64,000 nt of DNA from Corynebacterium minutissimum (GTDB taxonomy: Bacteria; Actinomycetota; Actinomycetes; Mycobacteriales; Mycobacteriaceae): positions 2,418,001 through 2,482,000 of the forward strand of contig NZ_CP069533.1 of NCBI RefSeq assembly GCF_016889765.1, in the 5' to 3' direction. A model generated the notes under the pieces. That model saw nothing but the letters and a program-made list of their open reading frames with translations, did not search any database and was not told the origin of the DNA. The position numbers were made by a program, and so were the translations under genes. Below, piece after piece: positions 7,692-16,248 of this stretch. The first letter of the stretch is position 1. Each line of letters starts with the position of its first letter.

Positions 7692-10600
7692 CTAGGCGAC
7701 AGTTCGTCCTGCTGCATACAACTTCTTAGGCATGTCGCGACGTAGGCTCCATTCGAATTGGATGGGCTTTTCGCCGCGGTGCGTTACATAGTCAACGTTG
7801 CCGAGGAAGGTGTACGCTGCGGCGGTATCCACCCTATTCTTCTTGGTGAAGCGAGTAGCGATGATGATGTGTCCGCCGAGCTTTTGATGTTCAATGTAGC
7901 GCTTGGCCATCGCCGATTTCAGAGTGGTCGTGGATTGGGACTCCCAGTGAAGCCGATCCGGAGATAGGGGGTAGTCGCGGTAATTCGTTGAAGCACTTAC
8001 ATTCTCATCTTTCTGGAAAGTCACCAAGAAGAGATCAGTGTTCGAGGTGTCGAAGCGTTTGACTCCTTCGCGAGGAAGGTTGGCGAGCTTTTTGAGCGGG
8101 CCTTCGTCCAAAGCGCCGACAAGCTCAGCAAGGCTATAGTCTGCATGCGTCTCAAGCACGCTGTGAGAAGACTGCTGGGGAATCACGCGGGATGCTTCAA
8201 GCGCAATCTGCATGACTTGATTGACTTCGTTGACGAATGCGGGATGGGAACGCACGGTATCGAGCGCTTCATCCAGAGAAGCCGGGATGGCTGTATTGGA
8301 ATTCGCCCATAGTGCCAGAACGAGCATCGTGGCGTAGCGCTTTTCACGCTCAGTCATGTCTTGTTCTGAGGGCCCGTCCGCTTCCATGAGTCGGCTGTAG
8401 GCTGCTACGCGGTCAGGGTCATTGATGTGGAGGAGTACTCGGATACGGCTCAGGAGGAAGGCTTCTTCGCAGTCCTCATCGGACGCAGGTAGAAGCTTTT
8501 CATCGCGAAGGAGGGTAGTCCAGGAGATTCCTTTCCTGCGGTAGATGTCCTCTAAAGGAATGTTGGACTCGCGAAGAAAAGCTGCAAGGTCAATAGTTCC
8601 GTGTTCGCTAATCTGTGAGCGGATCTTTTTGACAGAGTTTCTTGCCAGGCGCTTGACGTTGGCCAAAACGCGGTCTGTCGTCATACGATCCAACGTGATG
8701 TTGGAGCCCGGTGGCGCAGTGGGGAAGCCTTGCTCGACTTCTTTGATGAAGCTCTTGCCGCGGGCAGCGGTCAGTACCTTGAAGCGTTCTTCGAAGTCGA
8801 ATTCTTCGTGCTGGAGTCCAAGAAAATCGAACACAATACACGCGTCTTTACCCTGGTTAAGGCGCAGCCCGCGGCCCAGCTGCTGAACAAAAAGAACCGG
8901 GCTCTGAGTGGGACGTAGAAGTAAAAGAGTGTTGATGGAAGGGATGTCGATGCCCTCGTTGAAAATGTCGACCGCAAAGATGATCTTGATGTCGCCATCG
9001 CGCAGCTGCGCGATAGCCTTCCTGCGTTCCTCAGTACTTTGCTTGCTGCTTACCGCCAAAGCTGGGATGCCGAAAGCATTGAATTGTTCGGACATGTACT
9101 CGGCGTGGGCGATCGAAACACAAAAGCCGAGGGCCTTCATCTGGGAGAGATCGAAGATACGACGGTTGAGCTCATTGATGATGAATCGGGTGCGCTTCTC
9201 TCCAGCTTTGATATAAAACTCGCTGAGCTCTGACGTGTTGTAGTCCGTTTTACCTCGGTTCCATGTCAGGCTCGTGAGATCGGTATCGTCATCGACCCCG
9301 TAATAATGCAAAGGCGCGAGTAGCTGTAGGCGCAGTGCATCCCACAGTCGTAGTTCATGGGCTACGCGGTAGTCGAAAAACTTCTGGACGTTCTCGCCGT
9401 CTCCGCGCTCGGGCGTTGCTGTGAGTCCGAGGAGCTCTTGAGGTTGGAAGTAGTTCAGAGTTTTGCGGTAGGTCGGGGCCTCTGCGTGGTGGAATTCATC
9501 GATCACGATGACATCGAAGTGGTCAGGAGCGATGCGTGTCAGTCGATCACCGTGGAGGGATTGAACGCTTGCAAAAACATGGGTCCAGCGACGGGGCTCC
9601 TCGCCTCCGATGAGAATTTCACCAAAGTCCGAGCTTTGAAGTACCTCCCGGTACGTGCGCTGAGCTTGTTGGAGGATCTCCCTGCGGTGAGCCACAAACA
9701 GAAGACGTGGACGGCGCCCAAACTCCGCACAGAGTTGGCGATAGTCTAAGGCTGCGACGACGGTCTTACCAGTGCCGGTAGCCGCAATCAGCAGGTTTTT
9801 GTGTCGGCCGTGCACTGCTCGTTCCGAATGCAATGCCTCAAGCATCTCTTGCTGGTAGGGGTAGGGCTCGACACGCAGACCCGATAGCTCGAGCTTCTCG
9901 TCCTGTTTCGCTTCAAGGAACTTTGCGCCGCGAAGTGCCTCTAGCAAGCGCTCGTAATCACGCTCCGGGTCGAAGTGCTTGAAGTGATTGTCGTGCCAAT
10001 AGCTGTCGAAAGTCTTGATGAACTTTTCGATGATCTCCGGAGTAGTAGAGCGGGAGCCGCGAACGTTCCACTCCCAGCCGTCGACAAGCGCAGAACGGGA
10101 CAGGTTAGAGCTGCCGATGAAGGCGGTATCGAATCCAGACTCGCGGCGGAAGAGCCACGCCTTTGCATGCAAACGGGTGGTCTTGTGCTCGTAGCAAATA
10201 CGGACTTCAGCGTTGTAGTCCTCGACAAGGCGGCGTACAGCAGCGGCTTCAGTCGCACCACAATACGTTGAGGTGATGACTCGGAGGGGGATCTGGTGAT
10301 CGCGTAGGTACTCCAGTTCATCACTAATGGCCGAAATGCCTGAGTTCTTGATGAATGCACAGAGCAGATCGACGGAATCGGCAGTACGAATCTCGCGGGC
10401 AATTTCCACCGACATGTTGGTATCGTCCACGCTATTGGTAAAAAGCGCGCTGGAGTTCAGTGAAACTTCGGGCAAGACAGGTGGCTCGGTGAGCTCAGAC
10501 CTGTACATGGCATAGAGCAACTGTTCAGCTGATACTTTCTCGTCCGCGCCAAGGTGCTGTGCGAGGTTGTTGATGAGTGCGACGCGTTCTTCCGGCTTTT

Positions 10601-10808
10601 TGATCTCGAGGAGTCGTTGCTCAATAACCCGTGCGAAGTGTTGGGATACTGCCGCGGCGAATCTGGGGTCGACATCCTTAGTGGTAGCTTCGGTAATTCC
10701 GGAAGCCGCGGTGGGAATGGCTCGCTGGGTCTCCTTGATTCGCTCGTGAATACGGGCGGTGATGGGGGTTTCGTAAATACCGAAAGGCAGCAGATCGTGA
10801 GGGGTCAT
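7692..10808 (-). CDS. PLD-type nuclease / SF2 helicase / DUF3427 protein
   Basis: The 1038-residue protein combines three parts. Residues about 115-260 form a phospholipase-D/HKD nuclease domain with H214, K216 and the GSSN motif at 232-235. There is only one HKD copy, so two chains would be needed per active site. Residues about 310-680 form a superfamily 2 helicase, with Walker A TGTGKT (Lys 348), DEFH at 437-440, TATP and the late motif QQLGRGLR. The C-terminal third matches what is known as DUF3427. Such proteins (nuclease joined to DEAD/DEAH ATPase) are thought to act on DNA or RNA in repair or anti-phage defence, but the exact role is not established. Its ATG overlaps the stop of the NUDIX gene as ATGA, so the two are translationally coupled. 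Confidence 0.85.
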   Translation of the reverse strand: MTPHDLLPFGIYETPITARIHERIKETQRAIPTAASGITEATTKDVDPRFAAAVSQHFARVIEQRLLEIKKPEERVALINNLAQHLGADEKVSAEQLLYAMYRSELTEPPVLPEVSLNSSALFTNSVDDTNMSVEIAREIRTADSVDLLCAFIKNSGISAISDELEYLRDHQIPLRVITSTYCGATEAAAVRRLVEDYNAEVRICYEHKTTRLHAKAWLFRRESGFDTAFIGSSNLSRSALVDGWEWNVRGSRSTTPEIIEKFIKTFDSYWHDNHFKHFDPERDYERLLEALRGAKFLEAKQDEKLELSGLRVEPYPYQQEMLEALHSERAVHGRHKNLLIAATGTGKTVVAALDYRQLCAEFGRRPRLLFVAHRREILQQAQRTYREVLQSSDFGEILIGGEEPRRWTHVFASVQSLHGDRLTRIAPDHFDVIVIDEFHHAEAPTYRKTLNYFQPQELLGLTATPERGDGENVQKFFDYRVAHELRLWDALRLQLLAPLHYYGVDDDTDLTSLTWNRGKTDYNTSELSEFYIKAGEKRTRFIINELNRRIFDLSQMKALGFCVSIAHAEYMSEQFNAFGIPALAVSSKQSTEERRKAIAQLRDGDIKIIFAVDIFNEGIDIPSINTLLLLRPTQSPVLFVQQLGRGLRLNQGKDACIVFDFLGLQHEEFDFEERFKVLTAARGKSFIKEVEQGFPTAPPGSNITLDRMTTDRVLANVKRLARNSVKKIRSQISEHGTIDLAAFLRESNIPLEDIYRRKGISWTTLLRDEKLLPASDEDCEEAFLLSRIRVLLHINDPDRVAAYSRLMEADGPSEQDMTEREKRYATMLVLALWANSNTAIPASLDEALDTVRSHPAFVNEVNQVMQIALEASRVIPQQSSHSVLETHADYSLAELVGALDEGPLKKLANLPREGVKRFDTSNTDLFLVTFQKDENVSASTNYRDYPLSPDRLHWESQSTTTLKSAMAKRYIEHQKLGGHIIIATRFTKKNRVDTAAAYTFLGNVDYVTHRGEKPIQFEWSLRRDMPKKLYAAGRTVA

Positions 10809-11197
10809 AGGCGGGAGGAGATGAGCTCAACGGCGGGGATGTCAGCGGGAGCCCAGTCGAGCTCTTGGGCTTCGGCGGCGGTGACCCACCGGGTGGCGTC
10901 ATGGTCGGTGAGTACAAGGTCTCCGGATTGGATGGTGCACAGGAAGGTGGTGAGCTCGATGGTAGCGAACTCATAAGTGTGGACCGTCGTGGTGACTTTG
11001 TCACCGACAGTCGCTGTAAGGGAAAGCTCTTCTGCCAACTCGCGTGCTAAGGCATCCTGTGGAGTCTCGCCCGGCTCGATCTTTCCACCGGGGAACTCCC
11101 ACATGCCGGCTAGAGACTTTCCTGGGGCCTTACGACAGGCCAGGATTCGGTCACCATCAATAAAGACGGCGCCAACCACACGAATCGGAGAACTCAT
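10805..11197 (-). CDS. NUDIX hydrolase, MutT-like nucleoside triphosphatase
   Basis: From ATG 11197 the product is 130 residues, the typical size of MutT-like enzymes. A complete Nudix box is visible, GGKIEPGETPQDALARELAE followed by EL, which fits G-x5-E-x7-RE-x-x-EE. These enzymes hydrolyse nucleoside triphosphates, often oxidised or modified ones, to monophosphate and pyrophosphate. The stop codon overlaps the start of the helicase-nuclease gene by 4 nt, which suggests a shared function rather than plain housekeeping. hutG ends 52 nt upstream on the same strand, so read-through from the hut genes is possible. Confidence 0.88.
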   Translation of the reverse strand: MSSPIRVVGAVFIDGDRILACRKAPGKSLAGMWEFPGGKIEPGETPQDALARELAEELSLTATVGDKVTTTVHTYEFATIELTTFLCTIQSGDLVLTDHDATRWVTAAEAQELDWAPADIPAVELISSRL

Positions 11198-11249
11198 GGG
11201 ACCAGTATGCCGGCTGGCCCGAATCTTAGCCAGAAGGTACGGCCTGTGT

Positions 11250-12209
11250 TTAGGCCGAAACCGCGGAAAAGTGCGCGGTAACGATGTCGTCGATAAGCCG
11301 GGCGGCGAGCTTGGCGGTGCGGTTGTCGAGGTCGAAGGAGGGGTTGAGCTCGACGACGTCGACAAGCGCGAGGCGACCCGTGGCGGCGATGGTGACGGCG
11401 AGTTCGCGGATGATGGGAAGGTCAACGCCGAGTCCGGCCGGAGCAGAAACGCCTGGGGCCTGCGCTGCGGGGAGGACATCCAGGTCAATGGAGAGATGGA
11501 TGGGGGCTGTGCCGGCGCAGAGCTGCTCGGCGTGGGCGCGGAGCTGCTCCACGTTCATGGTGAGGAGTTCCTCGTCGAGGGAGATGGTGACGCCGAGATC
11601 GGCGGCTTCGTCGAAGAGAACCTTGGTGTTGTTGGGGCGGGAAATGCCCAGGACGGTGTAGTCGAAATCGGGGCGGCCAACGAGTTCAGAAATCTGCTTA
11701 AACGGCGTGCCGGAAGTGGGCACATCCGCGGTACGCAGATCGAAGTGGGCATCGAGGTTGATGATCTTCAGCGGCCCCTTCGCATGGAAGGCGCCGCGGT
11801 GGGAGCCGAAGGCAGTTTCGTGGCCGCCGCCCAAGATGATGGGAAGGTGGCCAGCAGCGGATAGGGCTTCGACGGACGTAGAGAGGCGCTCGTGGGCGCC
11901 CTCCAGGTCGGTGCTTTGGGTGGTGATCGTGCCGGCGTCGTAAAGCGCATGCTCATGGTGCACCGCGAGGGAGCCTAGGGCGTTGCGCAGTGCCTCCGGG
12001 CCCGCAGCCGCGCCGGGGCGGCCATGGTTGCGCTCAACTCCCTCGTCGGAGGCGAAGCCCAGCAGTGCTACGCCGGGCTGCGCCTGTGGGTTGTCCACGT
12101 CGAGGGGGCGAATCACGCTGTGCCACCGCGCGTGCTCCGGGCCGGGGCCATCGGAGCGGCCAGACCACTCGGGTGCAGGGGAGTAAGCGGGGGCTTCAAC
12201 GCTGTTCAT
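11250..12209 (-). CDS. hutG: Formimidoylglutamase
   Basis: The 319-residue protein belongs to the arginase/agmatinase/HutG superfamily. Visible metal-binding motifs are GGGHE, DAHFD and SIDLDVL, which bind two manganese ions. HutG hydrolyses N-formimino-L-glutamate to glutamate and formamide, the last step of the histidine pathway encoded just to the right. ATG 12209 is preceded by AAAGGA. The gene starts 2 nt after the stop of the permease gene, so both form one operon transcribed away from the other hut genes. An agmatinase-type activity cannot be excluded from sequence alone, but the context favours HutG. Confidence 0.9.
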   Translation of the reverse strand: MNSVEAPAYSPAPEWSGRSDGPGPEHARWHSVIRPLDVDNPQAQPGVALLGFASDEGVERNHGRPGAAAGPEALRNALGSLAVHHEHALYDAGTITTQSTDLEGAHERLSTSVEALSAAGHLPIILGGGHETAFGSHRGAFHAKGPLKIINLDAHFDLRTADVPTSGTPFKQISELVGRPDFDYTVLGISRPNNTKVLFDEAADLGVTISLDEELLTMNVEQLRAHAEQLCAGTAPIHLSIDLDVLPAAQAPGVSAPAGLGVDLPIIRELAVTIAATGRLALVDVVELNPSFDLDNRTAKLAARLIDDIVTAHFSAVSA

Positions 12210-12211
12210 GG

Positions 12212-13600
12212 TTATCCTTTCGGGACGGAACTGGGTTCGGCGTGCGCAGCGGCGTGGTTGCGCCGGCCGGTGAGGTAGAAGATGGCTGTCATAAGGATGA
12301 TGAAACCAACGCCTACCGCTAGGGCCGGACGGTACTGCGGCTGCCATGCCATGATGCCAAAAGTGAACGTGATGAAGGCGATGGCGAAGTATTGACCCCA
12401 CGGCCAGAAGGGCACTGTGTAGGTCAGGCTGGCGCGTTCCTGCGGCGACATCTGCTTACGGGAAGCCACGTGGGCCAGCAGAATCATGAGCCAGACATAG
12501 ATGGTGGCGAACGTGGCCAGGGAGGCGATGACCTCGAAGACGTTGTCGGGGATAAAGGCGTTGAGGACCGTGCCGATGACCATGACGATGAGCAAAATGA
12601 CCATGGTCATCACCGGTACGCCGCGTGCTTTCTTGGCCATAATTTTAGGTGCGAGATTTTGGCGTGCCAGGCCGGTGAGCACGTTGCCGGCACCGAAGAG
12701 ATCGGCATTGATGGCGGAGACAGCCGCGGTGATGACCACGACGTTGAGAGCGGCTGCTGCCCACGTGACGCCCAGGGTGGAGAAGATTTGGACGAAGGGG
12801 CTTTCCTCACCCGTAATGGTGCGCCAGGGGTTAATCATGAGGATGACCAGGATGGCCAGCACGTAGAACAGCAGGATGCGCACGGGGATGGTGTTGACGG
12901 CTTTGGGGACGGACTTCTCCGGTTCCTCGGCCTCCGCACTGGCCACGCCCACGATTTCTGTGCCGCCGAAGGCGAAGAGAACGAGGATGAAGGAGGCGAT
13001 CATGCCGGAGGGGCCGTTGGGGAAGAAACCACCGTCATTGACTAAGTTGGCAGGGCCGGTGGTCTCCGCGGTGGAGAGACCGAAGACTAAGACGGCTACG
13101 CCGCCGATTATCATCGCGACGACCGCGCCGACTTTGACGATGGTGAAGGCGAATTCCAGCTCGCCGAAGGCTTTGACCGTGGCGAGGTTCGCGCCGCCGA
13201 CGAGTAATAGGGTAGCGGCCACCCAGACCCATTGCGGTGAGCCGGGAAACCAGAACTGCATATAGACGCCGATGGCGGTGAGGTCCGCGAGCGCCACGAT
13301 GACCATTTCAAAGGCGAACATCCAGCCGGTGATGTAGCCCGCCCAAGGCCCGAGGAAGGCACGGGCGTATTCGGCGAAGGAGCCGGTGACTGGGTGGTGG
13401 ACCGACATCTCTCCGAGCGCGCGCAGGAGGAAGTACACGACGGCGCCGCCGAGGAGGTAGACCAGCAGCACGGAGGGGCCGGCAGCTTGGATGGCGCTGG
13501 CGGAGCCGTAGAACAAGCCGGTGCCGATGGCGGAGCCGAGTGCGATGAAGTGCAGGTGGCGGTGCTTAAGGCCTCTGCGCTGGGTGGTGGTCTCGGGCAC
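12212..13600 (-). CDS. Amino-acid permease (APC superfamily), probable histidine uptake
   Basis: The 462-residue protein has 12 hydrophobic segments and the amino-acid transporter N-terminal signature (ALGSAIGTGLFYGSASAI), with GEM and FAFGGTEIVGVASAE further on, as in the AAT family of proton symporters (ProY, GabP and HutT-like). The GTG start at 13600 has a strong AGGAGGAGG upstream. Its close coupling to hutG and its place in the hut region suggest histidine as substrate, which would make it a HutT. The substrate is inferred from context only. Confidence 0.87.
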   Translation of the reverse strand: MPETTTQRRGLKHRHLHFIALGSAIGTGLFYGSASAIQAAGPSVLLVYLLGGAVVYFLLRALGEMSVHHPVTGSFAEYARAFLGPWAGYITGWMFAFEMVIVALADLTAIGVYMQFWFPGSPQWVWVAATLLLVGGANLATVKAFGELEFAFTIVKVGAVVAMIIGGVAVLVFGLSTAETTGPANLVNDGGFFPNGPSGMIASFILVLFAFGGTEIVGVASAEAEEPEKSVPKAVNTIPVRILLFYVLAILVILMINPWRTITGEESPFVQIFSTLGVTWAAAALNVVVITAAVSAINADLFGAGNVLTGLARQNLAPKIMAKKARGVPVMTMVILLIVMVIGTVLNAFIPDNVFEVIASLATFATIYVWLMILLAHVASRKQMSPQERASLTYTVPFWPWGQYFAIAFITFTFGIMAWQPQYRPALAVGVGFIILMTAIFYLTGRRNHAAAHAEPSSVPKG

Positions 13601-13906
13601 GGTGGCCGTCCTCCTCCTTCGTGAAGAATGCGAGTGAAAATGCGTCTGAGAGCTACTTTCCTCTAGTTACTGCGTGGGGTCAATTCAATGAAATTCAGCC
13701 AGGTGACATGTCTTTCACTAGATGTCCGGGGGTGATCTAAGTGACATTTAAGAAAGTTGTGGTTAGTATCTTTGTGACCCGCGTGTGGCTGTTGCGTGGG
13801 CATGGTTGGCGTTTCATCCCGCACTGTGCGTCGTTGGAACGCGCGTTGTTGGTCCGCCTGCCGTGCTAGAGACGTGTAATTTGTCGCCCATACCGTGAGG
13901 TAAAAA
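13601..13906. other. Divergent promoter region between the permease and YjiH genes
   Basis: These 306 bp hold no gene. They contain the YjiH promoter (13741-13769) and a second copy of the heptamer GTGACAT at 13703-13709, 38 bp upstream of the copy inside the promoter. The arrangement could serve a regulator. I found no clear match to the 14-bp HutR motif here. Confidence 0.5.
13741..13769 (+). promoter_or_regulatory. Probable promoter of the YjiH-family gene
   Basis: GTGACA (13741-13746), a 17-nt spacer and TAGTAT (13764-13769) resemble a SigA promoter with five of six -35 positions matching TTGACA. The resulting leader would be about 130 nt. Confidence 0.45.
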
Positions 13907-15253
13907 ATGAAGAACGAAGACGCCCTTGTTGACGCCTTCTACGAGCCCGAAGAGGCCACGCCCACCAAGAAGGGGCTGTGGCGGCTGTTTGTCTACAGCG
14001 CCATCGGAGCTTTCGTTTTCTTTTTCCCCGTCAGCTACGGCGGGAAGAAGTCGATTCCGCTTGACCATATGGTCACCATCATCCGTACACACGCGGAGGC
14101 TGTGGTGCCGTGGATCATCTTGGCGCTGGCCGTCTATGGCACTGTGCGCAGCATTGTGAATAAGAACTGGCGGGAAGGTGCCCTGCAGGCGGTGTTCACC
14201 GTGCTCAACGTCGTGGGCATGGTGGTGTCCTTCCTTATGGTGTTAGGAACACTGCCTGGTGTGTTGGGCAACGAGGATATTGTTCCCTTCCTGTGGAACT
14301 CCATCGCCACGCCCGTAGGGCTCATCGTTCCCATTGGCGGTGCCTTCCTTGGCCTGCTCATTGGTTATGGTCTGCTGGAGTTTGTAGGCGTGTTCATGCA
14401 GCCCATCATGCGGCCCCTGTGGCGCACGCCGGGGCGCTCCGCCATCGATGCCGTTGCCTCCTTCGTGGGTTCCTACTCGTTGGGCATTCTCATTACTGAC
14501 CGCGTGTACCAGCGTGGCGGCTACACGGCGCGTGAGGCCTCCATCATCGCGACGGGTTTCTCCACGGTGTCTGCAGCTTTTATGGTCATCGTGGCCAAGC
14601 AGCTGGACTTGATGGGCATGTGGGGAATCTATTTTGCCGTGTCCCTGGTGGTGACGTTCCTCGTTACCGCTATCACCGTGTGGATTCCGCCGCTGAGCAC
14701 CATTCCCAACGAGTATGTTTCCGGCGTAACGCCGGATCCGGAGAAGCCGGTCAAAGGCAACTACTTCAAGGCAGCGTGGAGGGAAGCGCTGTTGCAGCTC
14801 GACCGCGCACCGTCGTTGGGCGCTGCCATCTGGGAGAACCTGCGCGATGGCGTGCGCATGGCCGCAGCCATTGTTCCCTCCATCATGTCGGTCGGCCTCA
14901 TTGGCTTGCTTCTGGCTAAATTCACGCCGCTCTTTGATTGGTTGGGCTATGTGTTCTACCCCTTCGCGTGGATTGTGCAGCTTCCAGAACCCGAACTAGC
15001 GGGTAAAGCTGCAGCGATGGGGATTGCGGAGATGTTCCTGCCGGCCACGATGGTGGCGGATTCCTCCAGCCTGACGCTGAAATTCGTCATCGGTGTGGTG
15101 GCGGTGTCAGCCATCATCTTCTTCTCCGCGCTGGTGCCGTGCATTCTGGCCACCAAGATTCCAATTAAGCTGTGGCATCTTGTTGTCATCTGGTTCGAGC
15201 GCGTGGTCCTCACCATCATCATTGCCACGCCGATTGCTTTCCTCGTGACCTAG
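13907..15253 (+). CDS. YjiH-family membrane protein, nucleoside-recognition (Gate) domain
   Basis: The 448-residue protein has about 10-11 hydrophobic segments and resembles the YjiH family, whose members carry a nucleoside-recognition/Gate-type domain (for example FVGSYSLGILITDRVYQRGGYTAREASIIATGF). Members are often annotated as transporters without a proven substrate. A GAGG sequence precedes ATG 13907. It lies directly upstream of the IclR-type regulator and faces away from the permease-hutG operon, so it is likely induced with the histidine pathway and may carry histidine, urocanate or a product. The -10 box of the next gene overlaps its end. Confidence 0.75.
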   Translation: MKNEDALVDAFYEPEEATPTKKGLWRLFVYSAIGAFVFFFPVSYGGKKSIPLDHMVTIIRTHAEAVVPWIILALAVYGTVRSIVNKNWREGALQAVFTVLNVVGMVVSFLMVLGTLPGVLGNEDIVPFLWNSIATPVGLIVPIGGAFLGLLIGYGLLEFVGVFMQPIMRPLWRTPGRSAIDAVASFVGSYSLGILITDRVYQRGGYTAREASIIATGFSTVSAAFMVIVAKQLDLMGMWGIYFAVSLVVTFLVTAITVWIPPLSTIPNEYVSGVTPDPEKPVKGNYFKAAWREALLQLDRAPSLGAAIWENLRDGVRMAAAIVPSIMSVGLIGLLLAKFTPLFDWLGYVFYPFAWIVQLPEPELAGKAAAMGIAEMFLPATMVADSSSLTLKFVIGVVAVSAIIFFSALVPCILATKIPIKLWHLVVIWFERVVLTIIIATPIAFLVT

Positions 15254-15254
15254 C

Positions 15255-15260
15255 TAAACT
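15255..15260 (+). promoter_or_regulatory. -10 box TAAACT of a leaderless hutR transcript
   Basis: TAAACT lies just after the YjiH stop codon and ends 8 nt before ATG 15269. No ribosome-binding site is seen, so hutR may be transcribed from its own leaderless promoter. Confidence 0.45.
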
Positions 15261-15268
15261 GTCGCGCT

Positions 15269-15997
15269 ATGAGTAACTCCCGCGTTCCGGCCGCGCGCAA
15301 TGCGCTGGAAATCCTCCGGCTGCTATCGACCATTGATGTCCCCATTTCCGCGGCGCGGATCCGCAGCGAGTTGGACCTGCCACGCTCATCTACCTATCAC
15401 CTTCTCAAAGAGATGGTGGACGCGGGATTCGTGGTGCACCTGCCGGAGAACCAAACCTATGGATTGGGCCTTGCGGCCTACTCCATGGCGGCTGCCTATG
15501 CCACGCAGCAGCCCCTCGTTCGGGCAACGCAGGGGCACCTGGAACGTATTGCTAGCAAGGTAGATGGCTCCGGTCACCTGTCGCGCCTAGCGGGGTCGGA
15601 GATCCTGTACCTCAATGAGGTCCGAGCGCCAAAGGCTATGTCCTTGGTGACGGAAAGAGGAGTGCGCCTCCAAGCGCAGCGCACGGCCTCGGGGCGAGCG
15701 ATGCTCGCGGTGCTTCCGGAAGCCGAATGGCGTGCGGCCTATTCGGCTGGGGCGCTTAGCTTTGGAGAGTTTAAGACCATCCTGCGTGACGTTCGGGAGC
15801 GAGGCTGGGCTGAAGAGGTTGAGGTGGTCGCCCGCGGGCAGGCCTCGGTTGGGGTGGCGATTGTTGACCATGTAGGCAGGCCCGCAGCAGCACTGGCGGT
15901 GACCTATCCAGTAGGTACTGCCGACGCCGCCGCAGTGGCCCACGAGCTTAAAGCCGCCGCCGCGCAGGTGGCGAAGCGGATGTATGGCCGGCGTTAA
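15269..15997 (+). CDS. hutR: IclR-family regulator, probable HutR
   Basis: The 242-residue protein has the IclR layout. A winged helix-turn-helix covers residues about 8-70 (ISAARIRSELDLPRSSTYHLLKEM). An effector-binding domain covers about 85-240, with the family-typical stretches GRAMLAVLPEAE and ARGQASVGVAIVDHVGRPAAALAVT kept short here. An IclR-type regulator named HutR controls the hut cluster in Corynebacterium resistens. The position here, immediately upstream of hutH, makes orthology likely. Its inducer is presumably a histidine-pathway intermediate, but that is inference. A candidate binding site is present before hutU at 17895-17908. Confidence 0.85.
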   Translation: MSNSRVPAARNALEILRLLSTIDVPISAARIRSELDLPRSSTYHLLKEMVDAGFVVHLPENQTYGLGLAAYSMAAAYATQQPLVRATQGHLERIASKVDGSGHLSRLAGSEILYLNEVRAPKAMSLVTERGVRLQAQRTASGRAMLAVLPEAEWRAAYSAGALSFGEFKTILRDVRERGWAEEVEVVARGQASVGVAIVDHVGRPAAALAVTYPVGTADAAAVAHELKAAAAQVAKRMYGRR

Positions 15998-16103
15998 GCT
16001 GCGTTAACCCGTGCACGGACACTGCGCGGAGGTGTAGCAGGTGTGCTAGCCGAGGTGGCTGTTGTACTATGAGCGCAACGCGTGAGGCTGTAGCGCGCAT
16101 CAC

Positions 16104-16140
16104 TATATTCTGAAAACTTGTGAAAGCACATACGTATGTG
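16104..16140 (+). promoter_or_regulatory. hutH promoter -10 and downstream perfect palindrome
   Basis: TATATT at 16104-16109 is a plausible -10 box, giving a start near 16116. The perfect 14-bp palindrome CACATACGTATGTG at 16127-16140 lies within the first 25 nt of the expected transcript, the usual place for a repressor operator. It does not match the HutR motif, so another regulator may act here. Confidence 0.45.
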
Positions 16141-16248
16141 TGACCGCAAATACATTGTTCTGTGTGCCTGTGTGCTCCGAGCTTTTGGTCACCCTTGGCG
16201 GCCATTGGCAGGGTATTTGGTGCGCAGCGATACGTGAAGGAGCCTTTA

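Noticed and set aside
16138..16153. GlxR/CRP-like site TGTGACCGCAAATACA before hutH
   Set aside because: Only the left half TGTGA and the final ACA agree with TGTGA-N6-TCACA, so the match is too weak to claim.
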